Of a DNA stretch of 6,801 nucleotides, positions 5,624 through 6,801 are shown one piece after another (positions within the stretch are counted from its first letter, which is position 1; the number at the start of each line of letters is the position of its first letter). A program made the position numbers and the translations under genes. The DNA is from JAPLJQ01 sp037143735 (GTDB taxonomy: Bacteria > Desulfobacterota > Syntrophia > Syntrophales > UBA2185): assembly GCA_037143735.1 (NCBI GenBank), contig JBAWYD010000119.1:1-6801 (forward strand). The letters run 5' to 3'. A model generated the notes under the pieces. The model did not search any database. It saw only the letters and a program-made list of their open reading frames with translations, and had not been told where the DNA came from.

Positions 5624-5638
5624 AGGAACAAGGTTCCT
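5624..5638 (+). promoter_or_regulatory. Small hairpin covering the ygiQ ribosome binding site
   Basis: AGGAAC (5624-5629) pairs perfectly with GTTCCT (5633-5638) around an AAG loop, and the ATG follows with no gap at 5639. The likely Shine-Dalgarno AAGG (5630-5633) sits in the loop, five bases before the ATG. The structure could modulate initiation, although six base pairs with a three-base loop may be just chance. Confidence 0.35.
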
Positions 5639-6801
5639 ATGTTTCTGCCTGTCACCCCTGAGGAGGTCCGCGCCCACGGCTGGACGCGGCTCGACGTGAT
5701 CCTGATCACAGGAGACAGCTACATAGACAGCCCCTATGTAGGCGTTTCCGTCATCGGCCAGCGTCTCCTTGCCGCCGGCTACCGGGTGGGAATCATCCCC
5801 CAACCGGACATCGCCTCCGGTGCGGACATCACCCGCCTCGGCGAACCGGAACTTTTCTGGGGCGTCACAGGCGGCTGCATCGACTCCCTGATCGCCAACC
5901 GCACCGCTTCCGGGAAGAAGCGTCAAGGGGACGATTTTACAGCCGGGGGGATCAACAACCGCCGCCCCGATCGTGCGGTGATCGCCTATGCCAACCTGAT
6001 CCGGCGCCACTTTCGGGGGACGAAGCCCATTGTCCTGGGCGGGATCGAGGCGAGCCTCCGGCGTATCGCCCATTATGACTTCTGGTCAAACCGGGTGAGG
6101 CGATCCATTCTGATGGACGCGAAGTCAGACCTGATCGTTTACGGCATGGGTGAAAAGACGGTGCTGGAGCTTGCCCACCGGCTCCGCGATGGACGCAAGG
6201 TCTCGGACGTGAGGGGTATTTGTTATGCCGCAGCAGAGATAAAACCGGGATTTCTCGAACTTCCCTCCTGGGAAGAGGCAGCAGCAGACCCGGCCGCCCT
6301 GGAAAAGATGTTTCTTGCCTTCTACCGGAACCAGGATTCCCGAACGGCATCGGGACTCTGCCAGAAGCAGGACACCCGCTGGCTGATCCACAACCCCCCC
6401 GCCCTGCCCCTCACCGAGGCGGAGATGGACGAGGTTTATGGCATGAACTTCGAAAGGGCGATCCATCCCTGCCACCACCAGAAAGGCGAGGTTCGGGCAC
6501 TGGAGACGATCCGCTTTTCCATCCCCACCCATCGGGGCTGTTACGGGGAGTGTCACTTCTGCGCCATCACCGTCCACGAGGGGCGGACGGTCAGCTCCCG
6601 CAGCGAGGCGTCCATTCTCCGGGAGGCGGAGGTGATTGCCTCCCTCCCCGGGTTCAAGGGGTACATCCTCGACGTAGGGGGGCCAACGGCGAACATGTAC
6701 GGATTTGAATGTAAAAAGAAGCTCGCCCACGGCGCCTGCCCGGATCGGCGCTGTCTCTATCCCACAGTCTGCGAAAACCTGCGTCCCGATCACGGCCCCC
6801 A
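5639..6801 (+). CDS. ygiQ: YgiQ-family radical SAM protein, C-terminus cut by window edge
   Basis: The first 387 codons of a protein normally 600-700 residues long; the frame is open from the ATG at 5639 to the right edge, read by hand. The N-terminal region (1-250) carries the conserved YgiQ blocks GWTRLDVILITGDSYIDSP (14-32) and VLGGIEASLRRIAHYDFWS (132-150), resembling a cobalamin-type Rossmann domain. The radical SAM cluster motif CYGECHFC gives C301, C305 and C308 (CxxxCxxC), followed by HEGR (313-316). A second cysteine group (C358, C367, C372, C378) matches the family's extra conserved cysteines. The family (UPF0313) binds a 4Fe-4S cluster and SAM; its reaction is not established to my knowledge. 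The DNA is clearly richer in G+C than the GGDEF region (one 60-base line, 6541-6600, counts 40 G+C against 30 for 3241-3300). It is divergent from the SLOG gene. Confidence 0.93.
   Translation, partial: MFLPVTPEEVRAHGWTRLDVILITGDSYIDSPYVGVSVIGQRLLAAGYRVGIIPQPDIASGADITRLGEPELFWGVTGGCIDSLIANRTASGKKRQGDDFTAGGINNRRPDRAVIAYANLIRRHFRGTKPIVLGGIEASLRRIAHYDFWSNRVRRSILMDAKSDLIVYGMGEKTVLELAHRLRDGRKVSDVRGICYAAAEIKPGFLELPSWEEAAADPAALEKMFLAFYRNQDSRTASGLCQKQDTRWLIHNPPALPLTEAEMDEVYGMNFERAIHPCHHQKGEVRALETIRFSIPTHRGCYGECHFCAITVHEGRTVSSRSEASILREAEVIASLPGFKGYILDVGGPTANMYGFECKKKLAHGACPDRRCLYPTVCENLRPDHGP

Larger units (their letters stand above)
5458..5638. other. Divergent intergenic region between the SLOG-like gene and ygiQ
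   Basis: An AT-rich 181-base spacer between divergent genes. It carries the SLOG gene's ribosome site and promoter, two small palindromes (CAAGATCTTG at 5531-5540 and AGGGACCCT at 5544-5552) that could be operators, a weak candidate promoter for ygiQ, and a hairpin against the ygiQ start codon. No small gene was seen. Confidence 0.6.

Noticed and set aside
6125..6793. Long open frame on the minus strand opposite ygiQ.
   Set aside because: High G+C favours long antisense frames; the plus strand encodes the intact radical SAM motif and other YgiQ blocks, so this is a shadow.

Overview
The window looks like ordinary chromosome of a Gram-negative, probably anaerobic bacterium. A lipoprotein with a clean lipobox, a PaaK-type ligase followed by a small double-ACT protein, a cytidylate-kinase-like protein and a HAMP/GGDEF-type membrane protein together recall Desulfobacterota (the former Deltaproteobacteria, for instance syntrophic or sulfate-reducing lineages). 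This placement is inferred from gene content and protein style, not from a marker gene. I found no tRNA, rRNA, CRISPR array, insertion sequence or attachment site.

Layout. (1) Positions 1-2272, minus strand: a three-gene run led by a PaaK-family phenylacetate-CoA ligase, then a tandem ACT-domain protein 14 bases on, then a cytidylate-kinase-like protein that leaves the left edge. A plausible extended -10 promoter precedes the ligase. The pair paaK-ACT is a recurrent anaerobic arrangement for activating aryl acids, often products of aromatic amino acid breakdown; the ACT protein may sense an amino acid. (2) Positions 2451-4248, plus strand: a two-TM sensor with HAMP and a degenerate GGDEF domain, overlapping by 35 bases a predicted lipoprotein that ends in a long coiled coil. 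The overlap suggests coupled translation and a joint role at the cell envelope. (3) Positions 4292-5457, minus strand: a Rossmann-like protein of the SLOG type, of unknown function, followed after 50 bases by a thioredoxin of the TrxC type. The thioredoxin carries two tandem zinc ribbons instead of the usual one. (4) Positions 5639-6801, plus strand: the N-terminal part of a YgiQ-family radical SAM protein, cut by the right edge, in visibly more GC-rich DNA than the rest.

The most unusual points are the duplicated zinc ribbon plus CSPC active site of the thioredoxin, the GGDEF domain that has lost the residues which normally read guanine, the GGDEF-lipoprotein coupling, and the uncharacterised SLOG-like gene beside the thioredoxin. 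None of these amounts to a demonstrated new system; they are leads.
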